Source: Gordonia aichiensis NBRC 108223 (GTDB lineage: Bacteria; Actinomycetota; Actinomycetes; Mycobacteriales; Mycobacteriaceae). Taken from it: a stretch of DNA of 64,000 nucleotides. The translations under genes were made by a program, and so were the position numbers. Location of the stretch: assembly GCF_000332975.1 (NCBI RefSeq), contig NZ_BANR01000003.1, positions 186,001-250,000 of the forward strand, in the 5' to 3' direction. Of this stretch, positions 26,880 through 35,877 are shown one piece after another. Under the pieces are notes generated by a model. It made no database searches. It saw nothing but the letters and a program-made list of their open reading frames with translations, and was not told the DNA's origin. Each line of letters begins with the position of its first letter. Positions within the stretch are counted from its first letter, which is position 1.

Positions 26880-28469
26880 TCAGACGCCCGCGGGCGAGAT
26901 CGATCGGTACTCGGTTGTGCGGGGTTCGCGTACCCACAGCGCATCGTCGCCCGCGCTGATCCCCTGTTGTTTGAGCTGTCGCTTCACGATCTTGTTGGTT
27001 GCGGTTGTGGGCAGGTCATCTGCGATTCGCACGTATCGGGGCCACGCCTTGGGCGACAGGTCGGGTTGTGCTGAGAGGAACTGCGAGAACTGGTCGGGGG
27101 TCAGCGAACTGTCGTCGGTGAGGATGACCGCTGCCATCACCGCATCGCCCACCTGGTCATCGGGTACCGCGTAGACGGCGACCTGACTGATGTCGGGTAG
27201 GCGGAGCAGGATTCGCTCGATGGGACCCGCCGTCATGTTCTCACCGTCGACACGCATCCAGTCGCCGGTTCGGCCTGCGAGGTAGAGCCACCCATCGGCG
27301 TCCTTGTACGCCAGGTCTCCCGACCAGTACATGCCGTCGCGAAGGCGTTCCGACGTCGTCGCGGGATCGTTGTAGTAGCCGGTGAACATGCCTGCACCCG
27401 AGGTGTTGACGATCTCGCCGATCGCTGCGTCGGCGTTCACGAGTGCACCGGTGTCGTCGAATTCTGCTGTGGGGCACTCGAGTCCGGTTGCCGGATCGTA
27501 GACGGCGACACCGGGAAAGCCCTTGCCGACCGAGCCGTGCGGTGTACCCGGCTCGCGCGTGATGATGATCGCCAGCTCGGTGGAGCCGAAGCCGTCCCAG
27601 ACCTGGCAGTCGAAACGTCGTGCGAAATCGTCGATGTCGCGGTCGGTGGCCTCGTTGCCGAAAGCCGCCCGCAGCGGATTGTCGGCATCGTCTGGTCGCT
27701 CGGGAGTTGCGAGGATGTAGGCGAGCGGCTTGCCTACGTAGTTCATGTAGGTGGCGCCGTAGCGTCGGATGTCGTCGAGGAATCGCGACGCGGAGAATCG
27801 CGCGGGCACCATCGCCGCACCGGATACCGCCGCGACACAGTAACCGCCGAGGAGCGCGGCCGAGTGGAAGAGAGGCATCGAGAGATAGCAGATGTCCTCG
27901 GAGGTGATCCCGAAACGCTCGGCCAGGGGAGGGCCGGCGAACGGAACGAGCATGTGCGCCAACTGCACCGGCTTCGGATTACCGCTTGTGCCCGAGGTGA
28001 AGATGAGCATGAACGGGTCGGTCGCGGTGGGTACCGAATAGGGAGTGAGTTCGCCTGCGTCGGCGAGCAGCTGCTGCCATTCCGGCGACGACACGTTGAT
28101 GACCTCGACACCCGGCAGATCGAGCCCTTCTAGCAGGGGGAGGTGCTCGGTGTCGGTGAGGAGGATCTGACAGTCGCCCCGCGCGATGTCGTCGGCCAGG
28201 GCGGGCCCGCGTCGAGTGTTGTTGATGCCCACCGTCACATAGCCGCCGAGCGCGCCTGCGGCAAGCGCGATCAGCATTGCAGGGCTGTTGTCGAGTAGTG
28301 CCCCGATATGCATCGGCCGTCGCGGATCGGCGCGGCCGAGCACGACGGATGCGGTCCGCCGCGCATCATCGAGGTACTGGCGCCACGTCCAACGGTCGTT
28401 TTCGTACAGGATCGCGAGAGAGTCGTCGCCGTCACGATCGAGGAGGAGTTCGGTCACGGTCTGCGCCAT
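26880..28469 (-). CDS. Fatty-acyl/steroid-acyl-CoA synthetase, FadD17-like
   Basis: A 529-residue AMP-forming acyl-CoA synthetase. Core motifs: LIFTSGTSGNPKPV (P-loop) near residue 158, the acceptor segment VWDGFGSTE, YWSGDLAYKDADGWLYLAGRTGDWMRVDG split over residues 395-425, and a C-terminal catalytic Lys in ATNKIVKRQL. Length and sequence resemble FadD17, a KstR-regulated synthetase of M. tuberculosis, but the subgroup call is tentative. A perfect KstR consensus lies 12-25 bases before the ATG. It is the first of four closely linked genes (F420 oxidoreductase, phosphotransferase, epimerase), suggesting CoA activation of a steroid or polycyclic acid. Confidence 0.82.
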   Translation of the reverse strand: MAQTVTELLLDRDGDDSLAILYENDRWTWRQYLDDARRTASVVLGRADPRRPMHIGALLDNSPAMLIALAAGALGGYVTVGINNTRRGPALADDIARGDCQILLTDTEHLPLLEGLDLPGVEVINVSSPEWQQLLADAGELTPYSVPTATDPFMLIFTSGTSGNPKPVQLAHMLVPFAGPPLAERFGITSEDICYLSMPLFHSAALLGGYCVAAVSGAAMVPARFSASRFLDDIRRYGATYMNYVGKPLAYILATPERPDDADNPLRAAFGNEATDRDIDDFARRFDCQVWDGFGSTELAIIITREPGTPHGSVGKGFPGVAVYDPATGLECPTAEFDDTGALVNADAAIGEIVNTSGAGMFTGYYNDPATTSERLRDGMYWSGDLAYKDADGWLYLAGRTGDWMRVDGENMTAGPIERILLRLPDISQVAVYAVPDDQVGDAVMAAVILTDDSSLTPDQFSQFLSAQPDLSPKAWPRYVRIADDLPTTATNKIVKRQLKQQGISAGDDALWVREPRTTEYRSISPAGV

Positions 28470-28480
28470 GCAGCCAAATC

Positions 28481-28494
28481 TAGAACCTGTTCTA
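28481..28494 (-). promoter_or_regulatory. KstR operator
   Basis: TAGAACCTGTTCTA matches the KstR consensus TnnAACnnGTTnnA at every fixed position and is palindromic except for its centre. A -10-like TACACT (minus strand, 28506-28501) would place the transcription start near 28494, so the site covers the start and early transcript. That is a standard repressor position. KstR itself is not encoded in this window. Confidence 0.75.
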
Positions 28495-28505
28495 CGCTTG
28501 AGTGT

Positions 28506-28527
28506 ACAGATTCGTGAAATTGTCTAC
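28506..28527 (-). promoter_or_regulatory. 22-bp element shared with the monooxygenase promoter
   Basis: Read on the minus strand it begins GTAGACA and ends GAATCTGT, like the element at 3679-3700, with 16 of 22 bases identical and no gap. It lies directly upstream of the -10-like TACACT of the FadD17-like gene. It could bind the TetR protein encoded at 2887 or another shared regulator. Confidence 0.45.
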
Positions 28528-28558
28528 CGTGTGCGCCTACGTGCCCCGACGTGGCCGT

Positions 28559-29056
28559 TCAGCGCGAGATGGTGCCGCTTCCCGGGCTCAGCGTGAACGT
28601 TGCGCCGCCACGTCCGACGACACTGGTCGTGAATGAGATCGGCCCCGGACCGGTTCGAAGCGGCGGGCTCAGGGCAGGCTTGCCCTGCTTGCACGCCGGG
28701 AACGTGGCGGTTCCGGACTTCCTGGTGACGGTGTTACGCCACTCGACGCCGACGACCGCCGCGCGGAGAGCCTTGCTGCACGCGTCGCCGGGCATCGGCT
28801 CCAGCCACACGCGAAGCGTGTCCGGGTCGGGCGACGCCGCGGCGATCGGGGCGACGTATGCCGCGAACGGGATGTCACCGCTGGTCGCGACGCCTGCGTT
28901 CGGGGTCTGGGAGATCGACGCCGCCGGGATCTTCGGGTCGGGAGCGGGGGCAGCGTGCGCTGCACCGCCTGCGGTCAGGAGTGTCGACGCGGTTGCCCCT
29001 CCGGCGACTGCTGCCGCGGTCAAGGCGCGATAGAGCTTTCGTCCCACTGGTATCAC
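28559..29056 (-). CDS. Small secreted protein of unknown function
   Basis: A 165-residue protein with a Sec signal peptide: positive N-terminus (MIPVGRKLYR), hydrophobic Ala-rich stretch, and a cleavage site after GGAAHA near residue 36. The mature part of about 130 residues holds two Cys (DACSKAL, FPACKQGK) that could form a disulfide, and ends TFTLSPGSGTISR. I do not recognise a family. It is probably exported to the cell wall or medium. It is transcribed alone on the minus strand; a GTTGT-AG-ACAAC inverted repeat lies 18-29 bases before the start (29074-29085). Confidence 0.7.
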   Translation of the reverse strand: MIPVGRKLYRALTAAAVAGGATASTLLTAGGAAHAAPAPDPKIPAASISQTPNAGVATSGDIPFAAYVAPIAAASPDPDTLRVWLEPMPGDACSKALRAAVVGVEWRNTVTRKSGTATFPACKQGKPALSPPLRTGPGPISFTTSVVGRGGATFTLSPGSGTISR

Positions 29057-29172
29057 CAGCCCCTTCTGTCACAGTTGTAGACAACGGTACCAGCGTGCGG
29101 ACGTTCGTGGCAGGGCTGGACATGGGGGTCGGGGTGCGGTCGGGCCTGCGGTGGCTTCGTCGGCGGGCGCGC

Positions 29173-29452
29173 GGCAGAAAGTGGGGGAAGGGACGTTTCC
29201 GCGGGTTCTGGGCGTTTCGGCGGGAAACTTCGCGGGGAAGTGTCGGGAAGTGGGGGAAGGGTGCGCGGCGCGGGTGCGGGTTGGGGGTGCGCTGCTGTGC
29301 GGCGGTGTTCGGTGCTGACGGCAGAAAGTGGGGGAAGGGACGTTTCCGCGGGTTCTGGGCGTTTCCGCGGAAACTTCGCGGGGAAGTGTCGGGAAGTGGG
29401 GGGAAGAGTGCGCGGCGAGCGGTGAAAGTGGGGGAAGGGTGCGCGGCGCGGG
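29173..29452. repeat. Duplicated 98-bp purine-rich block, 147-bp period
   Basis: Copies at 29173-29270 and 29320-29417 are nearly identical, differing by two substitutions and compensating one-base indels, and start exactly 147 bases apart. A 27-base part of the block (AAGTGGGGGAAGGG onward) recurs at 29426-29452. The plus strand is dominated by G and A runs such as GTGGGGGAAGG and GGGGAAGTG. This looks like a tandem duplication of an intergenic element that may also occur elsewhere in the genome. Confidence 0.75.
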
Positions 29453-29617
29453 CGAATCCAGGGGAAGCGTGCGTTCGACGTCGGATCGCGCTCCAGACGT
29501 CGCCGCAGTCTGGGCCGCCCCTGCCCACTCGCCGTGCCGCGGCCGGTGGCCGGATCTGCATTCGCGCGGGCTGCTGCGGTTCGCGCAGAATGCCGGCGCG
29601 TCGTCCGCACGTCGGGT

Positions 29618-29649
29618 CATCGCGCACTCGGGGCATCGCGCACTCGGAG
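29618..29649. repeat. 16-bp tandem duplication
   Basis: CATCGCGCACTCGGGG (29618-29633) is followed directly by CATCGCGCACTCGGAG (29634-29649) and then CATC again. It is a short slippage-type repeat in the non-coding stretch upstream of the carboxylic acid reductase gene, with no visible function. Confidence 0.65.
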
Positions 29650-29814
29650 CATCTGACGGCGGAATATCACGCTCACGCGGAATAAAAGTGTCGGATTCGC
29701 CGTATCTGCGCGTGAGTTGGCTCACCGATCCTGGCGAAGCGTCGATGCAGCAGACAACACTGGAACTGTATTACTTCGCATACCTAAATACATCCAATTG
29801 CTCGGAGGTTGTTG

Positions 29815-32800
29815 ATGTCCACCCATCTATCCGCCGACCCGGCCGCAGCAGTGGCCGCGCTAGCTCCTGATCTCGACGTCGCCGCACATCTCCGCGATGC
29901 GTCGACGGTGCAGGAGGGTTTGCGCGTCCTCTACGAGGGGTACCCGGACCGGCAGGCCCTAGGCTTTCGCGACAGTGAATCGGGATGGAACACATGGAGT
30001 TTCGCAGAATTGCAGGACCATGTCGCCCATATCGTATCGGTTCTGCGTGACGATGCAGGCGTCCAGCCGGGCGATAGGGTCGCGACGCTGGGCTTCACCA
30101 GCGCCGACTACACCGCGCTGAGTCTTGCGGTGCTCGGAGACCTGCGCGCGGTGGAGGTTCCGCTGCAGTCGGGCGCAGCGGAGTCCGTGGTCGCCGACAT
30201 CCTCGACGAGACCGAAGCGAAAGTTCTTGCCGTGTCGGCATCGTCGCTGCCTCAGGCGCTGGCGCTCGTCGCGGACGACACGAGTCTCGAGCATATCGTC
30301 GTGTTCGACGTCGTCGAGGATTCGCGCGCTGCGGTCACGCAAGCCCGCACCACGCTGGAAGAACGCGGAATCAGGCTGCACACACTCACATTCGACGCCG
30401 AGTTGGACACCACGCACGACGGTCATGGCGTCGACTCCCAGGTGGCGCCGGGATCGTCCGACGATCTGGCTTTGCTGATCTACACCTCGGGCAGCACCGG
30501 CGCGCCCAAGGGTGCCATGTACACCCAAGAGGCGGTGTTGCGACTGATCCGGCAGGGATTCGGCCTCGAAAGCGATTCCGCCGCAGTCGAACACCACGCC
30601 TGGGTCACGTTGAACTTCCTTCCGATGAGTCACGTGATGGGCAGGGCGACGCTCTTCCGCACGCTGGGCAACGGCGGGACCGCCTACTTCACCGCGCGAC
30701 CCGACCTGTCCGAACTCCTCGACGACCTCGCCGCCGTCGCCCCGACCGAACTCCATTTCGCGCCGCGCATCTGGGAGATGTTGCATCAGCAGTATCTGGC
30801 CGACGCGGACAAGGTCGACCGCGAGGCGCATCGCGACCTGCTCGCCGAGATGCGACGCCGCTACTTCAGCCGCGCACAACTCGCACTCACCGGTTCGGCG
30901 CCCATCTCGCCCGAGGTCGTCGACTTCGTCGAAAGCATGCTCGACGCCCCGCTCATCGAGGGGTACGGGTCGGCGGAGGCCGGCGGGGTGATTCGTGACG
31001 GCAAGGTGATCCGGCCCCCGATCATCGACTACAAGCTCGTCGATGTTCCCGAACTCGGTTATCGCACAACCGATACGCCGCACCCTCGAGGCGAACTGCT
31101 GGTCAAGACGGCCGATATATTCGCAGGCTACTATCGACGGCCTGAACTCACCGCCGAGATGTTCGACGACCACGGTTTCTACCGGACCGGTGACATCATG
31201 GCAGAGACCGGACCGGACCAGCTCGTCTACGTCGACCGCCGCAACAACGTGCTCAAGCTGTCGCAGGGTGAGTTCGTGACTGTGGCACGAGTGGAGAGCG
31301 CGCTGACATCTCCGCCGATTAGCCAGATCTACGTGTACGGCAACAGCTCCCGGCCGTACCTGTTGGCGGTGGTCGTTCCCACCGACGAGGCCATCGCGGC
31401 CGCGGCAGACGACGAGGAACTGCACGCGACGATGCTCAGCGCCGTGCGCGACATCGGTGAGCGCAGCGGGCTTGCGCCGGTGGAGATTCCGCGCGACGTC
31501 GTCGTCGAACGCAGCGCGTTCTCGGAGGCGAACGGCTTGCTGACGGGGATTCGCAAACTCGCGCGGCCCCGCCTCAAGGACCAGTACGGTCCCGCCCTCG
31601 AAGAGCTGTATCAGCGACTCGCGAGCGCACGCGCCGACCGCCTGCGCGAGGCGCGGGCATCGGCATCGGATCGACCGACGCTCGACGTCGTGATCGACAT
31701 CGTCTCGGCCACTCTCGATCTCGCCGAGAACGAGGTGACACCACAGTCGAGGTTCACCGACCTCGGGGGTGACTCGCTGACTGCCGTCACACTCGGCAAC
31801 ACGCTGCGCGACGTGTTCGACTCCCAGGTTCCGGTCGGTGTGCTCACCAGCCCGTCGTCGGATCTCGCAGCGATCGCCGACTACATCGACGGGCGGGCGG
31901 GAGACGGACGTCCGACGGCTGAATCCGTGCACGCCGACCAGCGGCGCCTGCGCGCCGACGAACTCACCGTCGACGCATTCGTCGACGCCGAGACCCTGGC
32001 GGGCGCAACGTCGTTACGACCAGCCGACACGACAGTTCGGCAGGTGCTGGTCACCGGGGCGACCGGATTCCTCGGTCGCTACCTCACCGTCGAATGGCTC
32101 CGTCGAGTTGCTGCCGTCGACGGCCGCGTGACCTGTGTGGTGCGTGCCTCCGACGACGCGACCGCCCGCCGACGTCTCGACGCGGTCTTCGATGTCGGCG
32201 ACGGCCCCCTGCGCGCCGACTACCTGCGGCTGGCCCCGGACCATCTGACGGTGCTCGCCGGTGACAAGGACTCGCCGGGTCTGGGACTCGACGACGATGT
32301 GTGGAGAGGGCTCGCAGCCGACATCGACCTCATCGTCGACCCGGCGGCGCTGGTCAACCACCTGTTGCCGTACCGGGAGTTGTTCGGGCCCAACGTCTCC
32401 GGCACAGGTGAGCTGATCCGACTGGCGCTGACTACGACGCGCAAACCCTACGTCTACATCTCGACGGTCGGAGTCGCCGATCAGGTGGGTTCGGCGGAAC
32501 TCGTCGAGGACGCCGACATTCGCCAGGTCAGCCCCGTGCGTGAGGTGCACGACGGGTATGCCAACGGCTACGGGAACAGCAAGTGGGCCGGTGAGGTGCT
32601 CCTGGCAGACGCGCACGAACGCTTCGGCCTGCCCGTCAGCGTCTTCCGGTGCGACATGATCGTGGCCGACGACTCAGATCTGGGTCAGCTCAATCTCCCC
32701 GACATGTTCACCCGTCTGCTCATGAGTGTCCTGGCGACGGGGCTTGCACCGCACTCATTCTACGAGCTCGACGACGACCGCCGACGCGCCCCCGCGCACT

Positions 32801-33234
32801 ACGACGCCCTGCCGGTCGATTTCCTCGCCTCGGCGATCTCGACGCTCGCCATCGCCGACGGTCACGTCACCTACAACGCGGTCAATCCGCACTCCGACGG
32901 CATCGATCTCGACACGTTCGTCGGATGGCTCGCCGACTCCGGGGAGGAGATCGCCACCGTGGACGACTACGACAAGTGGTACCGGATGTTCTCCGACTCG
33001 CTTGCCGATCTGCCCGACAAGCAGCGGCGATATTCGTTGATCCCGTTGCTGCACAACTACACCCAGCCGATTCCGCCGGTGAACGACGGTGTGGTGAACG
33101 CACCTCGCTTCTTTGAGGCGGTGCGTTCGGCGACGGTGCGGACAGCGACTGCCTGCTACTCCGAGGTCCCGCACATCACCGCGCCGGTGATCGCCAACTA
33201 CGCGCGCGGACTGCGGACCCTCGGCGTCATCTGA
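29815..33234 (+). CDS. car: Carboxylic acid reductase (adenylation-PCP-reductase)
   Basis: A 1139-residue three-domain enzyme that reduces free carboxylic acids to aldehydes with ATP and NADPH. The adenylation domain carries LLIYTSGSTGAPKGAMYTQ near residue 221 and YGSAEAGG. The carrier domain has GGDSLTAV with the phosphopantetheine Ser at residue 654. The reductase domain has VTGATGFLGRY near residue 745 and a catalytic Tyr919/Lys923 pair (YGNSK). It is about 30 residues shorter at the N-terminus than typical mycobacterial enzymes. The ATG at 29815 follows CGGAGG; two TTG codons precede it. The required phosphopantetheinyl transferase is not nearby. A hairpin after the stop suggests a single-gene transcript. 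Confidence 0.93.
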   Translation: MSTHLSADPAAAVAALAPDLDVAAHLRDASTVQEGLRVLYEGYPDRQALGFRDSESGWNTWSFAELQDHVAHIVSVLRDDAGVQPGDRVATLGFTSADYTALSLAVLGDLRAVEVPLQSGAAESVVADILDETEAKVLAVSASSLPQALALVADDTSLEHIVVFDVVEDSRAAVTQARTTLEERGIRLHTLTFDAELDTTHDGHGVDSQVAPGSSDDLALLIYTSGSTGAPKGAMYTQEAVLRLIRQGFGLESDSAAVEHHAWVTLNFLPMSHVMGRATLFRTLGNGGTAYFTARPDLSELLDDLAAVAPTELHFAPRIWEMLHQQYLADADKVDREAHRDLLAEMRRRYFSRAQLALTGSAPISPEVVDFVESMLDAPLIEGYGSAEAGGVIRDGKVIRPPIIDYKLVDVPELGYRTTDTPHPRGELLVKTADIFAGYYRRPELTAEMFDDHGFYRTGDIMAETGPDQLVYVDRRNNVLKLSQGEFVTVARVESALTSPPISQIYVYGNSSRPYLLAVVVPTDEAIAAAADDEELHATMLSAVRDIGERSGLAPVEIPRDVVVERSAFSEANGLLTGIRKLARPRLKDQYGPALEELYQRLASARADRLREARASASDRPTLDVVIDIVSATLDLAENEVTPQSRFTDLGGDSLTAVTLGNTLRDVFDSQVPVGVLTSPSSDLAAIADYIDGRAGDGRPTAESVHADQRRLRADELTVDAFVDAETLAGATSLRPADTTVRQVLVTGATGFLGRYLTVEWLRRVAAVDGRVTCVVRASDDATARRRLDAVFDVGDGPLRADYLRLAPDHLTVLAGDKDSPGLGLDDDVWRGLAADIDLIVDPAALVNHLLPYRELFGPNVSGTGELIRLALTTTRKPYVYISTVGVADQVGSAELVEDADIRQVSPVREVHDGYANGYGNSKWAGEVLLADAHERFGLPVSVFRCDMIVADDSDLGQLNLPDMFTRLLMSVLATGLAPHSFYELDDDRRRAPAHYDALPVDFLASAISTLAIADGHVTYNAVNPHSDGIDLDTFVGWLADSGEEIATVDDYDKWYRMFSDSLADLPDKQRRYSLIPLLHNYTQPIPPVNDGVVNAPRFFEAVRSATVRTATACYSEVPHITAPVIANYARGLRTLGVI

Positions 33235-33251
33235 GTGTGATCGGACTCGCT

Positions 33252-33284
33252 ACGTTCCGGGGCCGGACACGCGCCCCGGGACGT
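33252..33284 (+). terminator. Hairpin after car
   Basis: ACGTTCCGGGGC (33252-33263) pairs with GCCCCGGGACGT (33273-33284) with one G-T mismatch position and a nine-base loop. It lies 18 bases after the car stop. No U-run follows, which is common for actinobacterial terminators. Confidence 0.55.
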
Positions 33285-33303
33285 GGGGTGATGAAGTGAA
33301 GGT

Positions 33304-34233
33304 ATGAACGACGACAACCGCGATGACACGACGACGGCGTCGACAGCTGCCGAACTGCGCGATCCCCTCGAGGCGTTCGGTGTGGGAGCCCTGCGACTCG
33401 AGGACGACGTCGTCGTCGCCGAGCAGCAACTCGGACCGCGCTTTGCAGACCATCGTGGCCTCATCGACCTTCCCGCGTACGCAGTTCTCCTCGACCACAT
33501 CGGTGGGATTCCATATCACCGCGAAACCCGGTCGCCGAGTATGCAGGCCCGCTTGAACTTCTCGACGGTCGGGCGGCCGACGCTGACCGAACGGCTCGTC
33601 GGCAGAGCGCAACTGCTGATGCACGACGCCAGGGTCGGCGTCACGGAGATCCGCATCGGTGATGGCACCGCCGACTACTGCGTCGGCACTGCACGCAACG
33701 TCGCTGTCGGCCGTGCGATACCGGATGATTTCGACGACGCCGAGCTCGCCCATGAGATCCCGGCCGCCGAAACGCTCGATGTGCCGCTGGCACAAGCGAT
33801 TCCCTCCGACCTCGACGGCGAGACGATCATCGCGCAGATCGTGAGCGGACAGCGTGAACGCGGGCCGCTCGCAGACCTGCTCAACGCTCGGATCGACCCC
33901 GCGGGCGCCTCGACAACCCGACTGCGCCTCGTCGTCGACACGCAGGCCTGGATGGGCAACATGTTCGGGACGATGCACGGCGGAGTGATCGCCACGATCG
34001 TGGGTGTGGCGTGCTCGTTCGCCGGGCAGCGACAAGCGCAGGCGGGTCAGGACTATCGCGTCGGCGACCTGTCGGTGGCGTTCTTCCGCTCACCGCCGGT
34101 TGACGGCAGCCGCGTGAGCGTCGACGTCGAGGCGGTGAAGGTGGGGCGTCGAATCGCTTCGTTCTCTGCACGCATGACCGGAGCCGAGGGAACACTGCTC
34201 GCCGAAGGTGCGGCCGACATCCACTTCGGCTGA
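33304..34233 (+). CDS. Double-hotdog acyl-CoA thioesterase-like protein
   Basis: A 309-residue protein made of two hotdog-like halves. The first (residues 35-150) contains DLPAYAVLLDHIGGIPYH and lacks the usual HGG motif. The second (residues 185-309) has the PaaI-type GNMFGTMHGGVIATIVGVA near residue 220 and FFRSPPVDG. Pairing an active with an inactive half is common in such thioesterases. It lies 69 bases after car across a hairpin. It may trim acyl-CoA or aryl-CoA to the free acid that carboxylic acid reductase uses, but this link is inferred from position only. The substrate is unknown. Confidence 0.75.
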   Translation: MNDDNRDDTTTASTAAELRDPLEAFGVGALRLEDDVVVAEQQLGPRFADHRGLIDLPAYAVLLDHIGGIPYHRETRSPSMQARLNFSTVGRPTLTERLVGRAQLLMHDARVGVTEIRIGDGTADYCVGTARNVAVGRAIPDDFDDAELAHEIPAAETLDVPLAQAIPSDLDGETIIAQIVSGQRERGPLADLLNARIDPAGASTTRLRLVVDTQAWMGNMFGTMHGGVIATIVGVACSFAGQRQAQAGQDYRVGDLSVAFFRSPPVDGSRVSVDVEAVKVGRRIASFSARMTGAEGTLLAEGAADIHFG

Positions 34234-34262
34234 CGTGCACCAACCAGGGCGATGAGAGCTCG

Positions 34263-34910
34263 CTAGGCGACCGAAATGCCGAGGTGTGCGGCGAACTGGT
34301 CGGCCAGCGCGACTGCCTGTTCAGCGGTGATGGTTGCGCCCGACAGTCCGCCGAGGTTGCGCACCACGTTGACCCGCAGATCACGGAGGTCCACGTCGGT
34401 GAGGTTCGCCCGGTGGACGTCGAGGGCCTTCACCGAACTCTCCTCGAACGATATCCGGGTCAGACGAGCCTCGGAGACATCGAGTTCGTCGATGACACAC
34501 GATCGAAAGATCATGTCGCGCGCCTCGTTCCCGCTGAGATTGACGAGTCCGAGCTTGCAGTTCTCGATGACCACCGACCGCATGCGTCCACCGAACAGGT
34601 CGAGCGCGCCGATCCTGCTGTTCTCGATACGGACGTTGTGCAGAGTCGACCGCGGGGCGAACACACGCGCGCTGCTGACGGCGTCGAGGCGGGTGTCGAC
34701 GGCACGTAGTCCGCTGAGGTCGGCGTCGTCGAGGGAACTACGCACCAGCTCGCATCCGGTGAGGGAGACGTCGCCGAAATCGGTGCCGGACAGGTCCGCG
34801 TCGGCGATGAGTGCCGATTCGACCGCGTCGCCCGCGGCAATCGATCCGGCGTCGAAGGGATCAAGCGGGGACTTCGGCATGGGGCTGATCCGGGGCGCGC
34901 GAATAGTCAT
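34263..34910 (-). CDS. Pentapeptide-repeat protein
   Basis: A 215-residue protein with successive A(D/N)LxX-type repeats: [32 protein letters not shown], then weaker repeats through [16 protein letters not shown] and [13 protein letters not shown]. These build a right-handed quadrilateral beta-helix. The C-terminus ends in a helix ([21 protein letters not shown]). Qnr/MfpA-like DNA mimics belong to this fold, but repeat content alone does not show that function. The start at ATG 34910 has only a weak ribosome site; ATG codons further in are possible. It is monocistronic and convergent with the thioesterase gene. Confidence 0.78.
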   Translation of the reverse strand: MTIRAPRISPMPKSPLDPFDAGSIAAGDAVESALIADADLSGTDFGDVSLTGCELVRSSLDDADLSGLRAVDTRLDAVSSARVFAPRSTLHNVRIENSRIGALDLFGGRMRSVVIENCKLGLVNLSGNEARDMIFRSCVIDELDVSEARLTRISFEESSVKALDVHRANLTDVDLRDLRVNVVRNLGGLSGATITAEQAVALADQFAAHLGISVA

Positions 34911-34968
34911 CGCCCGAGAGCCTACGCGCACGCCACGACGAGATCGGTCTGCATCAGAACGGTAAAAC

Positions 34969-34986
34969 AAGCAAGCGTGATTGCTT
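34969..34986. promoter_or_regulatory. Inverted repeat AAGCAA-N6-TTGCTT upstream of the terpene operon
   Basis: Six-base arms AAGCAA (34969-34974) and TTGCTT (34981-34986) pair perfectly around GCGTGA, and AT-rich flanks extend the symmetry. It lies 30 bases before the first gene of the acyclic-terpene operon and resembles the AAGCAAGC...TTGCTT operators of TetR regulators of acyl-CoA pathways. The TetR gene that ends the operon (44512) is the natural candidate to bind it. With the following T-run it could also read as a terminator for plus-strand transcripts. Confidence 0.5.
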
Positions 34987-35015
34987 TTTATCCGTCGGTG
35001 TGTGACGCTACTGAC

Positions 35016-35828
35016 ATGTCGATCGTGACGGATCTCGTGGCCGATCTGGCCGCCGAAGGTGAAGAGCTCGACGCGCTGGTCGCCCCACTCGACGAGGGTG
35101 GATGGCGCGCCGCAACGCCCGCCGCGGGGTGGAGCGTCGCTCACCAGATCGCCCACCTGTACTGGACGGACAAGGTTGCGCTCCTCTCCGCGACCGACCC
35201 CGAGGCATTCGCCGAGGTCGTCGCGGAGGCCATGCGCAACATCGACGGGTTCACCGACGTGACGGCGGAAGAAGGGGCAGCACGTCCGAAGGACGAGCTG
35301 CTCGCCGACTGGCGCGCAGCGCGTGCCGCACTCGCCGCAGCGTTGGTCGACGTGCCCGACGGGACGAAGCTCCCGTGGTTCGGACCGCCGATGTCGGCGG
35401 CGTCGATGGCCACAGCAAGAATGATGGAGACCTGGGCGCACGGCCTCGACATCGCGGACGCGCTCGGCGTCGAGGTCACGCCGACCGACCGTATCCGGCA
35501 CGTCGCCCACATCGGCGTGCGCACGCGCGACTTCGCCTACGTGGTCAACGGGATGACTCCGCCGCAACGCCCCTTCCGCATCGAGCTCACCGCTCCCTCC
35601 GGGACGACGTGGACGTGGGGTCCCGACGATCCGGAGGCGGTCTACGGAACCGTGCGCGGCTCGGCCGTCGACTTCTGCCGACTTGTCACCCAGCGTCGGG
35701 CCCTCGCCGACCTCGACCTCGAACTCGACGGCGAGTCGGTGCGCGAATGGGCCTCGATCGCACAGTGTTTCGCCGGCCCACCCGGCTCGGGGCGAGCGCC
35801 CAGAAGCACGGGCACCCGCGCCCTGTGA
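35016..35828 (+). CDS. TIGR03084 family metal-binding protein
   Basis: A 270-residue protein of the actinobacterial TIGR03084 family, built on a DinB/mycothiol-dependent isomerase-like helical bundle. Putative metal-binding His are in [14 protein letters not shown] near residue 45 and in [15 protein letters not shown] near residue 140. TIGR03084 genes typically stand directly before atuA-type genes, as here, where AtuA starts 49 bases later. The N-terminal bundle resembles mycothiol-dependent maleylpyruvate isomerase, so a mycothiol-linked step is possible. The ATG at 35016 is the first of the operon. No reaction is established. Confidence 0.8.
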   Translation: MSIVTDLVADLAAEGEELDALVAPLDEGGWRAATPAAGWSVAHQIAHLYWTDKVALLSATDPEAFAEVVAEAMRNIDGFTDVTAEEGAARPKDELLADWRAARAALAAALVDVPDGTKLPWFGPPMSAASMATARMMETWAHGLDIADALGVEVTPTDRIRHVAHIGVRTRDFAYVVNGMTPPQRPFRIELTAPSGTTWTWGPDDPEAVYGTVRGSAVDFCRLVTQRRALADLDLELDGESVREWASIAQCFAGPPGSGRAPRSTGTRAL

Positions 35829-35877
35829 CTGTGTGCGCGAACGCGATCACCTTCCACCGCCGACCATCGGAGCAGCG

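Larger units (their letters stand above)
29057..29814. other. 758-base intergenic region with purine-rich repeats
   Basis: No convincing gene is present. Minus-strand frames across the region translate into Pro/Arg-rich low-complexity protein that simply follows the repeats, and none has a ribosome site. The region holds the 98-bp duplicated block, a 16-bp tandem duplication and, at its right end, an AT-richer stretch (CATACCTAAATACATCC near 29779-29795) that probably contains the promoter of the carboxylic acid reductase gene. Confidence 0.6.

Noticed and set aside
29173..29452. CRISPR or transposon remnant
   Set aside because: The repeats are long, only two to three in number, and lack terminal inverted repeats, target duplications or transposase fragments.
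28875..29725. Pro/Arg-rich open frames on the minus strand over the repeat region
   Set aside because: They have no ribosome site, overlap the secreted-protein gene in other frames, and their repeated peptide pattern only mirrors the DNA repeats.
29959..31932. A 657-codon frame antisense to car
   Set aside because: It overlaps the adenylation and carrier domains of an unmistakable enzyme, so it is a shadow.
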